The position numbers and the translations under genes are program-made. Positions 1 to 14,989 of a stretch of 64,000 nucleotides of DNA are shown one piece after another. Origin of the DNA: Brachyhypopomus gauderio (Eukaryota > Chordata > Actinopteri > Gymnotiformes > Hypopomidae); contig NC_135212.1 of the NCBI RefSeq assembly GCF_052324685.1, forward strand, positions 8,990,778 through 9,054,777, given 5' to 3'. Position 1 is the stretch's first letter, and each line of letters opens with the position of its first letter. The notes under the pieces are model-generated. The model was not told the DNA's origin. It worked only from the letters and a program-made list of their open reading frames with translations, and made no database searches.

Positions 1-516
1 TCCTACACAACTAACACTGGCAGAAACGTTTGAATTGAAGGGAGTGTATAGATGGGGATGGAGCAGCAAAGTGTGGAGTAGAAGGCATTCCAACTGATGG
101 ATGTTAATGTTAATAGACTATTTTCCACTCAGGTTGTGTGTTTTGCTTTTTTAATATAATTTACAATATTATTTGCACTTGTGGCTTTTTAATCCTTGGT
201 TTACTGATGCTATTTCTGTTTGTTATTTAATATTTTGTCTATTTTGAGTTTATTAATTGCTAAATAAACAGGTCAGTTTCTCCTTACCAACCATTGTGTA
301 TTATTCAAACACACCTAATTCAGCTGGCTACTTGTTATCAAGAGTAAAACGCTTTTCAACATGAGTTTGACAACAAAGTAAGTTGGCTAAATAACTTTAA
401 ACTTTAATACATGCTCGGATAGGCCGGTATCGGTATTGGCCGATATCGGTATCGGAAGTGCAAATAAATATCGGTATCGGATCGGAAGTTCAAAAAGCTG
501 GATCGGGACATCCCTA
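1..516. mobile_element. hAT-type element remnant (non-coding end)
   Basis: The stretch ends in repeated GGTATCGG/GATATCGG subterminal motifs, then GATCGGGACATCCCTA at about 500-516. That is the usual terminal pattern of fish hAT elements. The upstream 400 bases are AT-rich and non-coding, like a hAT 3' untranslated region. The other end lies outside the window. It directly abuts the Tc1 transposase at 517, so one element interrupted or truncated the other. Family recognition is from memory. Confidence 0.55.
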
Positions 517-1610
517 GTGTGTACTACTCCCTTCAGAGGAGAGCACAGACAGGCTCTAACCAGAGTAGAAGGAGAAGTGGAAGGCCCCGCTGCACAACTG
601 AGCAAGAAGACAAGTACATTAGAGTCTCAGGTTTGAGAAATCAACGCCTCACAGGTCCTCAACTGGCAGCTTCATTAAATAGTACCCGCAAAACGCCAGT
701 GTCAACATCTACAGTGAAGAGGCGACTCCGGGATGCTGGCCTTCAGGGCAGAGTGGCAAAGAAAAAGCCATATCTGAGACTGGCTAATAAAAGAAAAAGA
801 TTAATATGGGCAAAAGAACACAGACATTGGACAGAGGAAGATTCGAAAAAAGTGTTATGGACAGACGAATCAAAGTTTGAGGTGTTTGGATCACACAGAC
901 AGACATTTGTGAGATGCAGAACAACTGAAAAGATGCTGGATGAGTGCCTGACACCATCTGTCAAACATGGTGGAGGTAATGTGATGGTCTGGGGTTGCTT
1001 TGGTGCTGGTAAAGTGGGAGATTTGTACAAGGTAAAAGGGATTTTGAATAAGTAAGGCTATCACTCCATTTTGTAACACCATGCCATACCCTGTGGACAG
1101 CGCTTGATTGGAGCCAATTTCATCCTGCAACAGGACAATGACCCAAAGCACACCTCCAAATTATGCACAAACTATTTAGAGAAGAAGCAGGCAGCTGGTG
1201 TTTTATCGGTAATGGAGTGGCCAGCGCAGTCACCAGATCTCAACCCCATTGAGCTGTTGTGGGAGCATCTTGACCGTATGGTACGAAAAAAGTGCCCATC
1301 AACCCAATCAAACTTGTGGGAGTGGCTTCTGGAAGCATGGGTTGAAATTTCTCCAGATTACCTCAGCAAATTAACAGCTAGAATGCCAAAGGTCTGCAAT
1401 GCTGTAATTGCTGCTAAGGGAGCATTCTTTGATGAAAGCAAAGTTTAAAGTAGAAAATTATTTCAAATAAAAAAAAAACATTATTTCTACCTTGTCAATG
1501 TCTGGACTATATTTCTATTCATTTTGCAACTCATTTGATAAATAAAAGTATGAGATTTCAGGGCAAAACACAAAATTGTCTAGGTGACCCCAAACTTTTG
1601 AACGGTAGTG
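517..1610 (+). mobile_element. Tc1-like DNA transposon, 5'-truncated and inactive
   Basis: A Tc1/mariner-superfamily transposon. The 3' end carries the familiar fish Tc1 terminal repeat (CCAAACTTTTGAACGGTAGTG, about 1590-1610), followed by TA repeats, as expected for TA target sites. The 5' terminal repeat is absent because the coding region begins immediately after the hAT end at 516. The element is non-autonomous: it lacks one terminus and its transposase reading frame is interrupted. Confidence 0.85.
519..1448 (+). pseudogene. Tc1-like transposase, interrupted
   Basis: DDE transposase that would cut and paste the element by binding its terminal repeats. Visible in order: the tail of a helix-turn-helix DNA-binding region with the GRPRCTTEQED and LTGPQLAASLNSTRKTP motifs, then WTDESKF (first catalytic Asp), GGGNVMVWGCFGAGKVG, QQDNDPKHTSK (second Asp), and NPIELLWEHLDRMV with the Glu about 34 residues later, which is the DD34E signature. 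It ends with AAKGAFFDESKV. The frame is broken by a TAA near 1052-1054 and by another stop before the second block at about 1104. The N-terminal residues are missing because the element is 5'-truncated. Not functional. Confidence 0.88.
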
Positions 1611-1934
1611 TGTATATATATATATGAGAGGTCTGCATATAAGAAAATAGCAACCAAATTAGTGATTATAAAATAAAAATTAAAAACAGAATTCAAATTT
1701 TACAATAATAATGATTCTGACATAAAAAGCCCTGCAGCAACAACTTTTTGTCTCCTAATGAACTGGATCAAATACAATCTATTTGAACTTCAAGGTGTCT
1801 TTCAGTGTCCCAACACAGGGAAAATGTTTATGCAACTTAACGAATTCAGAGGTGTCAATTCCAGGTTCAGAAAGTAAAAGTCCTCACCGGGATTTTGCTC
1901 AGGCTTCCTGGATTGTGTTGATTGCACTAATTAG

Positions 1935-3500
1935 TAGGGGTGGGTATCACCACTGATTTCCCATTTCGATTCGATTTCGATTCACAAGGACCCGATTCAA
2001 TTCGATTTTCGATTCAATTCGATCCGATTCAATATCGATACTTGTAGGGATACATTTCAGTTACAATAAAAAGTGTAGTTTCAATGTGAAATGTTGTAAT
2101 GATACAAGGAACACTCAAACTTTATTAAAATGTATTAAGATATTAGTGTTTATACTGTGAAAAACAGTTACTTTCTTTTTTTAATATCAATTAATGCACA
2201 CTCTTCCACATAGCTCCTTTACCAGAAAAGGCATTGAAAGTGGTTTTGAACAGCCTTTTAAAGTGCAAATTAAGTTTTTTTTTTTTTTTGCATGTAACAA
2301 AAACATTTATGAACATAGTTCTGAATATTGTAAACATTAAGGTCCAAAAACTAAGATTTATTCATGACTGCTTTTTGACATCTTGGAGATTGTCAAATTT
2401 TTCTGCAAGAAAAGGAGCTGATCAACATGTTGAGGAGTGAGACAGCTCCTTTTTGCAGTAACAATATTGCCAACTGTTGAGAAAACTTCACAGCTTTATT
2501 CTTGACGCGTCACGAGCGGTGTGAAGGTCCGCGCGTTGAAAACGACGTAATCGCGGTGGCTCCGCTCGTGCCCTGTCGCTTCACGAGGTCGTGTACCTCT
2601 CGTACCTTCGCGCGAGCCGCACTTCAGCGCAATGAACAAAGTCATGTTTGCAGGGTTCATACACATTTATAAGGTGGAATTCAAGCACTTTGGTTATTTT
2701 TTTTGGCACGGGGAGAACTTGTAGATAGTTTAATCGCAAATGCCTTCTCTAGTGGAGTTTGTTTGGGTTCTGGCGTTTTTTGAATATCAGGATGGTGTCG
2801 CGTTAAATGATTTCTCAGATTTGTGGTATTCCCACAATATTTCACCTCCATGTTGCACAGTTTACACACGGCTGTGCTTTTATCCAACTTTTTATCCAAC
2901 TTTTATCCAAATTTAGTATTATATCGCGATCTGTCGATCGCCGGTGGTTGGCGCCAGAGCGAACTAGTAACTCATTGAATCATAGATGTGGATCAGAGAT
3001 AAATAAACTAGAATTTTTTTTTAGAGTGAGATATCGGAAGTGTGGCGCGAGAGCGTGTGAAAACGGTCAAATGCGTGTGTCTCACGCTCAATGCGTGAGA
3101 GTTGGCAACCCTGCATACATCTACAGGGTTGCCAACTTTTCAAGATCGCTTGGAGTGAGATTTGAACCTGGAGGGGGTGGCGGTGTAAAATGGACACAAA
3201 TTAAGTATTATGTCGCGATAGATCGCTCGCGAACTAGTAACTCATTGAATCATAGATGTGTATCAGAGGTACATTTTTTTTACTCTTGCTGCAGCCATGC
3301 TTAACTGATCACCCCAGCCAAGTGGCGGTGCTCGAGAAAAAAAGGATGATCTCGCGAGATAAAACGCGAGATGTTAAAACGCATATGCTGGGAAAATTGG
3401 CTAATTCTAAAGATCGATCTCAGGTTTCATAAATCGATATCTAATCATTCAAATGAAGATCGATTTGAATCGAAAGATCGATTTTTTAAACACACCCCTA
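1935..3500 (-). mobile_element. Nested hAT element carrying a BED-finger fragment
   Basis: An insertion bounded by short inverted termini TAGGGGTGGG and CACACCCCTA, flanked by a perfect 8-bp duplication CTAATTAG (1927-1934 and 3501-3508). Subterminal regions are rich in CGATTCGATT-type repeats at both ends. The interior holds a BED-type zinc-finger segment on the minus strand (2681-2899) but no catalytic hAT domain, so it is a deletion derivative. A stretch of about 45 bases around GCGAACTAGTAACTCATTG occurs twice inside (about 2958-3003 and 3228-3270), suggesting internal duplication. Confidence 0.8.
2681..2899 (-). pseudogene. BED zinc-finger fragment of a hAT transposase
   Basis: The frame encodes VCKLCNMEVKYCGNTTNL followed by RNHLTRHHPD, a C-x2-C ... 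H-x4-H BED finger as found at the N-terminus of hAT transposases and ZBED proteins, where it binds element DNA. It then runs into a short Pro/Lys/Ser-rich tail and a stop. The first codon of the open frame is TTG, not ATG, and no in-frame ATG is seen just upstream, where a short GTTGGATAAAA repeat occurs. This is most likely an internal exon remnant. No RNase-H-like catalytic region follows. Confidence 0.6.
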
Positions 3501-3756
3501 CTAATTAGAAAATCTAGCAAGCTTGAGCAAAATCCTGGTGAGGACTTACTTTCTGAACCTGGAATTGACACCTCTGAACGCATTACATTTTTAAAAGATT
3601 AAGAAGGACAGGGTACTTGCACTCTTTACTGGTGCACTGGTGGCAAGTCAATACCAAGCTAACTGGGTAAACATTAGGCTGTTATAAGTAACACACTAAC
3701 TATGATGCTAAGTTAGCTTGTAGAAGATGCTAATAACCCATCAGGCAGTGACTTAC

Positions 3757-3866
3757 CTTTCCGGGTGGGTTTTCATGTGGCGAATAAAATTAGATGTGGT
3801 GGAACCAGCGTCCTGTATTTTTATGCCGCACACGCTGCAGTTTGCGTAGTTTGCGGAGGGTGGAAC
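3757..3866 (-). pseudogene. Second hAT BED-finger exon fragment
   Basis: On the minus strand the segment encodes NCSVCGIKIQDAGSTTSNF then IRHMKTHPER, a BED-type C-x2-C...H-x4-H finger, and ends at a consensus GTAAGT donor at 3756. It is therefore an exon of a different hAT element from the one at 2.7 kb. About 80 bp further out (3945-3990) is a TTGACGCGTCGCGAG-like stretch that resembles 2499-2550, so related repeat sequence flanks both. No transposase core is visible. Confidence 0.5.
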
Positions 3867-4039
3867 AGAAGCGAGCGTCCTCACCAGCGCCGCCAGGATC
3901 GCGATGGTTTGCGGCGCGCATATTTGTGTCACGTAAATCTTGGTTTATACTTGACGCGTCGCGAGGGTCCGCGCGCCGAAAATGTTACGTCACCGGGAGG
4001 TGAAAAGCATATTTGAAGAGACTGTCAAATGAAACAAAA

Positions 4040-4660
4040 GAACATTACAAATTAAAGATTGTTCACGAGTCTCAAATCACGAGTCCAAGTCGAGTTGGAA
4101 GTCTTTTGAATGCAAGTCTAAGTCGAGTCTGAAGTCACTGCATATGCTACTTAAGTGCGACTCGAGTACATTTACATTTAAGGCATTTAGCAGACTCTCT
4201 TATCCAGAGCGACTTACAAAAGTGCTTTGCATCTGAACACAGAATTCATCCTAGGTAATAGTACGGATAGGCCAGAATTCAAGATACCATTGAGTCAGAC
4301 TACTACTAAACTACAGGAGTCAATTTCATTACCTAGTGTTTTGCAAGTTAGACGTTTGCCAAGAAGCACAATTAACCATAGACAGACATACAATAAGAAC
4401 AACGGCAAGTGGTACCAGCTGAGTTAGTGTTCTGGTAAGAACTCAACAAACAGGTGGGTCTTCAGTCTACGCTTGAAGATAGCAATAGACTCTGCAGTCC
4501 TAGCAGCTAATGGAAGATTGTTCCACCATCTTGGAGCCAGGATGGAGAATAGTCTGGAGCTTTGTCTTCCATGAGACTTTAAACATGGAGTTTTGAGTCG
4601 AGCCAAGCTTGAGGTTCTAAGTGTTCACTCTACGAGTACGAGTCCCAAACTCGAGTCCCC
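4040..4660. repeat. Composite dispersed repeat
   Basis: Outer parts (4060-4160, 4630-4665) are degenerate GAGTC/CGAGT-rich repeats. Inserted between them is a common fish interspersed repeat beginning ACATTTACATTTAAGGC near 4168 and continuing with CTCTTATCCAGAGCGACTTA. On the minus strand, 4424-4606 encodes APRWWNNLPLAARTAES and FKRRLKTHLF, a motif typical of the C-terminal end of L2/RTE-like LINE proteins. Classification is uncertain. Confidence 0.5.
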
Positions 4661-5170
4661 ATCTCTGCTGTTTAGCCTCATTAAACCACAAATACCACCA
4701 CCCTCTTTTTGTTTCTAGGTCCCTCTTTTTTTCAAACGCAATAAATATTTGGCCTATCTGAGCATGTTGATATGGTTTTAATGGCAAAACCGCCATTTAC
4801 TGAACATTGTACATTGTAGCCTTATTTGGTGAACTACCTCGTGTGACTTTTCAGTGTTCTTTAAAAATAAATCTCTCATCGCATAAGTAATGCTTGGAGT
4901 GCACAGAGCCCATAAAGGCCAACAGGCAAATTCTGATTGGTCCCATGGAGCTGAACAAAGCCCATATTCTGCAAAGCTTTGTATTTTCCAGTTCATCTGA
5001 TTGGCTAATTATCAGCTTATTCATGACAGGTGAGTATTTTAAGACAAAAATCTGAGATTGGGTAGAGTGTTACATCCCCAGGAAGAGCGCTGTTGCAGAT
5101 TTGAAGGGTGCAGTTTACACTGTCATACTAGTATAAAACCAGAACTGTGTGAATCTGCTGTCTTTTGCAG

Positions 5171-7109
5171 GTCTTTCAACAGCAGGAGTGTGATCGCGTT
5201 AGCATTCTGAGAAATGCCATATGGGTCCACTGTAACCACTTCTCAGTGCAGTGTGTCAAAGACGATGAGGTACAATCCCTGTTTTAGATCTCTGAAACCA
5301 GCACACCATATCAAGCAAATGTAAACATACAAGTTTATGTTTACATGTAAGTAAATATAGTTATCTTTGTCGTTTTCAGTGTTACGAGGAAGTCCGGGCA
5401 GTTCTGGAAGGATGTAATATCACAACAGACATCAACAGCTTCATTGAGATGAAAAGGCTTGGAAGTTCTCCACCTGGTCAGTGTCTCTGCGTTGACCTCT
5501 GCTTTCAGCCAGTCTACTGCAATACACAGCCCTGACTCCTCAGCTCTGTTTCACCTTCCAACATGTCTGAGTTGGGCAAATGCTATACATTGAATCATGT
5601 TCCCCCTAGCCCCCATCACGTTTGAATACTACTACAACCGAGGACAGTCCGGAGAGAGCAACGGCAACGCCCGCTTTGGAGGAGCGGTGATGAAGAGGTA
5701 TGTAGTCCACTCACAAACTGACGAGACGCTTTTAGTTTCGTATGAACTTTCATATGCAAGTGAACTCTCCTCACATGGGTTTCATTAGACTCATGCGCAT
5801 CTATATTTAAATTATATAGCCTATTTTGTGGGGTTGGTTTGCAGGTTTACAAGTCTCTTGCAAGGCAACTGCGCCAGTGGTTCGAAAAACACAAGTGACT
5901 GTTCCACGCCATTAGCTCCTTCTGCAGGTATGTTGGACATGAACATTATTTTGATAGCGAATGGTAATGTTAGAATATGAAGGGCGCCGTTTTTATTGGG
6001 GCTTACATGTTGGGACTGCATTTGCTGCATATGATATTAATATTTTTATTAAAGAGTGGAAGAGGTTGGTGGAATAGATGTAGGTGTTAATAGCAGAGGA
6101 CAGGTTAGTGGTCGTATACACCGGCTGTGGTGCACCGCGCTGGCTCTTTGATCTGAGGGACGGGAAGTGTGTTCGCCCTCTGTACCATGTAGGGCCTTGG
6201 GGTGGAAATGGTGCCATCAGCCTTTGTTATATTTAGAACTGTGTGTGGGGAAAAAACAAACAAAAACCACAAGACAAGGACACAATCATTTTATCTGCTA
6301 GGATTGTATTCACGTACCTGATTCTGACTGCTAATTTCTGTTAAAAATAAAATGAAAGGGAAAATACAAATACATGAAAATAAAAAGGAAATAGTACCAG
6401 CACAGCGACTGTGAAACATGGTTTTATTCAGTTAAACCTGACAAATTAAACTTCAGATGTAGCAGTTATTTGTAGCCACCAGTGGGTGCTGTCGGTCCAC
6501 CATGAAGTTTTAACAACTCCTGCTGTGTACAGGATTCCAATATATTTCCATGTATTACAGTATAGTTAAGTGTAATTAACTTCATTTATGCCCCCTTTTG
6601 TGTCTAATTTATAACAGAACCAGATGGACTGTATGCCTCCATTCCTGTGATCCCAAATAAAGCGGACAGTCAGGGGGAGCAGTACCAGGCTCTGTATGAC
6701 TACACAGCTCAGGTGGGTTGTACTGTTTGTCACTTTTGATAAGACTGAGGGTTGAAACACTATAGATCAAACCTACTCAAAGCTCAGTCAACTATATATA
6801 CCCCATAAACATACTGAAAAAATCACCATTGTAATCCAAGAGTGACTACTGCAGGGCACCGATGTAGTTTCTGTCAATGACACGTGACCGAAGTGGCAGT
6901 TCTAGCAGCTTTGCTGAGATGAGTTTTAGGGAACGTGAGCAGAATTGTCTGGGTGGTGTGTGTCTGTGCAGTGTGGCGATGAGCTGTCTATCTCTGCGGG
7001 TGAGGTGGTGCGGGTGGTGGAGCAGGGAGAGGACGGTTGGTGGACGGTGCAGAAGGACGGAGGGGGCGGCCTGGTTCCTGGCTCCTACCTGACCCCCACC
7101 AAGACATGA
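5171..7109 (+). CDS. pstpip1: PSTPIP1, 3' coding exons (F-BAR end, linker, SH3)
   Basis: F-BAR/SH3 adaptor that in mammals links PEST-type phosphatases, WASP and pyrin to membrane and actin. Visible exons: 5171-5269, 5380-5476, 5610-5697, 5845-5927, 6618-6712, 6972-7109 (stop TGA 7107-7109). All junctions are GT/AG and in frame. The first two encode the end of the F-BAR region ([20 protein letters not shown], then [13 protein letters not shown]). Next come [11 protein letters not shown] and a linker ([10 protein letters not shown]). The last two exons carry a complete SH3 domain ([31 protein letters not shown]). This order and wording match human PSTPIP1 rather than PSTPIP2, which lacks the SH3. 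Upstream exons encoding most of the F-BAR are not visible; 1-5.1 kb is repeats, so they probably lie beyond the window. It is convergent with tspan3. Confidence 0.93.
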
Positions 7110-7328
7110 GACAAACTCATGGTCCTGAATAGAGCTTGGATTCTTAGTGTGGATCACCCTTGAATATTATTACTAATGAGGATCAGCATATAAATAAATC
7201 TTTATTTTATCCTAGACTCCTATAGCAAGATCCTTTAATGAAACAGTTGTTTGTAAAGAGATAATCATACTTATATTTCGAGACATTCGTTATATTTATT
7301 TCCTGACCTAAAGAATGTATTTAAAATC

Positions 7329-7334
7329 AATAAA
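7329..7334 (+). terminator. Polyadenylation signal AATAAA of pstpip1
   Basis: A canonical hexamer about 220 bases after the pstpip1 stop codon, in AT-rich sequence. It is the first good candidate for the 3' end of that transcript. Confidence 0.5.
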
Positions 7335-7339
7335 AATTA

Positions 7340-9505
7340 TATGCAAATGCATCAGATGGGTCTTTACCCATGTGTCCTATAGACAGCACAGCTGAGTTAG
7401 TGTCATAAATTACAATAATATTCACAAACGTCATGCATATTCACTATTCTAACAGTGTAAATGACTGGAAATCAAGTGATGAGGTTGGTGAGGTCATTTT
7501 GTTAAGTCTGGTTTGTATGTCACTGAAGAGGAAGACCCACCCCACACTACAGTTATGGGGCGCTGCAATGCAGGAACACAATGACTATGTAGTGTATATA
7601 GCACCATGGCCGCATAGTAATCGACTCCAGTGCATTAATGGGGTCTGTTTGTAATACCATGTTAAAATAAAATTATTTATAAAGAAGTAGGTGGCATTAT
7701 TGGTCTCTTTTATACACAAGTACTCTGTATTGTATACTCCACAAAACATTTCATTTACTTACCTTATACCTACAGGATAGCATGTCATGTTTAAATCTTG
7801 TCAGGAATTTGGCACAAGCATTGTAACCTAGTTGATTACACCTTGTCTACTAACATTAGCAGACACAAAAAATGTCCAAAGCAGTGCAGAGGTTATGGGT
7901 ACTTTCTGCAGAATTCAGAGAGAAGCACTTGAGCCACTCTCTCTTTACAGGCTGGTCTGGTATTATGGGGCTTGTTTTTAGATCACAACCTGGTTCTGTC
8001 TCTTACAGTAGATTACAATATGCAACCCACTGAAAGACTGAAATCTACAAACACACACACAGGCTCCAATTTTAGTTTTCACGTTCAACAGTGCACTGCC
8101 ATCCTTTTATAATAGCCAAATACCATGAGGCCTTAAGTTAGTCAGGTGTGAAGGACAATGGCTCTAGATCAAATGTCATGGAACTCTACATAGTTAGAGG
8201 ACTCGGGTATGGCAGCTTCGACCCCCCACCCCCCCCCCCTGCCCTGGGAAAGGCATGACCTTTAACCTGGTTCTATGAAGCTCAGTGCACCAGTGCCTCA
8301 CAAAAGACTACAACAATCAAAGTGGCTCTGTCTAGCTGCGAGACCCAAAGACCCAGAGAGACCATGTCCAGGGGAGAGGTGGGCTCCAACCCTCCGCCCG
8401 TGAAGATGGCTGAAGGAGACAAATGGAAGCCAACGATTACAAACACAGACCATCTTAACACATCTGGAAGAGGTCCTGTGAATTCCTAATGAAAGCATGT
8501 CAGCCCTCACGTATGATCCAGAGTACTGAGAGCTTAATTTTACAATAGGGGAGAAGCATGATTTTGTGGAAAAACACACCAATGGCTCTTTCTGATGTCA
8601 AAATTACATGTTTAATTTGTTAATTTCCCCCTTAATCTATTTACATTCCTTTCACGTGTTAATGTAGTACTACGTCGCTACATAATTCTCAAACCAACTC
8701 GCCAGAACACTAAACTCGAAACGCTAAGCATGGCAGGAGAGAGAAGGGAGGGTGGTGAAATCTAGTACGTTAGGTAATGCATGATGGAGAGTCCACAAAC
8801 CAATCTGATTTTGTGTCACGAGAGGACTGAAATTACAGATCCTACTCCAGTTTAGTGTGTGATGAGTCTGAGACCACAGTTCTGAGTAATTCAGTGGAAG
8901 CCTTCAGCCCATCTGAAGAGGGTTGAGGAGGGTTTCTGATGACGGGCTGCATCATAGCTGAGACTGCGCTAACAGGGCTAGCCTCTTACACATAAGAGTA
9001 TCACTGCCCATTTATACACAAGCACGAGCTCAATGATACTTGGTAATAAAATATTCCATAGCCATACACATAGTGCAAACTAACACATAAGGAAAGCAGA
9101 AATTCCACATTCTCCTGTCCGTACAGTAATGCCGTCTTTCACGCGAGATGAAACGTTCTATCTTACATATGATGGAAGAGATGCGTGGTCTTCTCATTAA
9201 GGAACAACAAAAAAAAGTTGTTTGATCGCTATTTCTCTATTTGGAGAAAAAGAAATACATTTAAAATAAAATTTGTACAGAAGCACATAAATAAATTAAA
9301 AATCTATTAATTTAGCTTCCCCCATCACCAGGGCACAGAGGGCACAACCCTGCATAAGTTATAGAGCTGAAAGAGTATGATAAGATCAGTGTGCCATCAC
9401 ACACTGACAGAACCCTGAGCCCTGCATGTGTGTGTGTGTGCGCGTGTGAGACTGAGTGTGTGTGTACATGAGTGTGTGAGTGTGTGTTCTCTTAGAAGTT
9501 CCTCT
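7340..9505. other. Intergenic / tspan3 3' UTR region, no gene seen
   Basis: About 2.2 kb without a convincing coding exon on either strand. It contains a C-rich run near 8226-8240 and a TG-rich run at 9428-9485. The part next to 9506 must include the tspan3 3' untranslated region; where that transcript ends is not clear. Confidence 0.6.
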
Positions 9506-14230
<4,725 letters not shown>

Positions 14231-14289
14231 TGTCGCCACAGACCGCTAGAGGTTCTCTGGTTCTACCAGGCTATGATGTTCTCTTATCA

Positions 14290-14575
14290 AGCAGGATGTG
14301 GATCACCTGCATGAGGCAGTGCAGGTGGAGATGGAGGAGAAGCATGCCATGGAACTGATGGAGGACCTTCTCACCATGCAAACGTGCTGATGTGGCACTG
14401 TCTCTGGCGCACGCACGGATGGAGCTGCTGGTGGACTTCTGGGACATGAAGGATACAATGGCAGACCCTCATCAGATGGTTAAAGTGTTGCACGAGAACG
14501 TTTTTAAAATTCAGACTTCTGCACATTTATACACAGCCTTGGATGGTCAGTGTAAACCACACCACAGCGTGTAGC
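14290..14575 (+). pseudogene. Unidentified ex-coding fragment
   Basis: An AG at 14289-14290 is followed by an open stretch encoding DVDHLHEAVQVEMEEKHAME and LMEDLLTMQT, then a stop. A frame one base over continues naturally as ADVALSLAHARMELLVDFWD, then MKDTMADPHQMVKV and LHENVFKIQTSAHLYTALDG. The composition (Glu, Met, Leu, few rare residues) and the smooth continuation after one frameshift suggest a real, probably helical, protein that has been broken. I do not recognise the family. No flanking exons were found, and a LINE/SINE-like repeat starts just downstream. Alternatives are a retrocopy fragment or one exon of a gene with a sequence error. Confidence 0.4.
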
Positions 14576-14689
14576 CACACGATATGCTGGCTATTTGCAG
14601 TGTTAAATAAGTGTAAAATAAGTAGCTGGCTCTGTCTTTTATTAGACATGTTTAACACGTAATGGTTTTAGCATGTAGCGTGGTTTACA

Positions 14690-14986
14690 AGAGCGTTGCC
14701 TGGTGCACCTGCCTGATGGGCAGTGGCGCCCCCTGGTGTCTGCAGTGGAATGGGTGCAGTGTCTGTGCGCCATATGGTTGCCTTCAGCCTGGTCCTGCCT
14801 TTCCTACCCCTACAGCTCCAGTCTGCCCCCACCACCTACTGCCCCATCCTGACTCATCCCTACTGCCCCAGTAGTGGCTTGCTCACTGGGGGCTAGGACT
14901 CGGCACTTGTAAAGCTGCTTTGTGACAACAACTGTTGTAAAAAGCGCTATATAAATAAAATTTGATTGATTGATTGATTGATTGAT
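14690..14986 (+). repeat. LINE/SINE 3'-tail repeat with (TTGA)n end
   Basis: It contains GGCTTGCTCACTGGGGGCTA, then TTTGTGACAACAACTGTTGT, AAAAGCGCTATATAAATAAA, and a TTGA tandem tail. This is the common 3' end of fish L2/RTE-like elements and their SINEs. A relative is at 35460-35578, and a similar tail terminates the L2 copy near 54.95 kb. Confidence 0.7.
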
Positions 14987-14989
14987 GGT

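Larger units (their letters stand above)
1847..3576. mobile_element. Foldback hAT-type MITE, split by a nested hAT
   Basis: Two inverted arms of one palindromic element. The left arm, 1847-1934, begins CAGAGGTGTCAATTCC; the right arm, 3501-3576, ends GGAATTGACACCTCTG. Flanking octamers AACGAATT (1839-1846) and AACGCATT (3577-3584) differ at one base and look like an 8-bp target duplication, the hAT hallmark. An uninterrupted copy of the same family lies at 58530-58707. The arms are separated by a 1566-bp insertion at 1935-3500. Confidence 0.8.
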
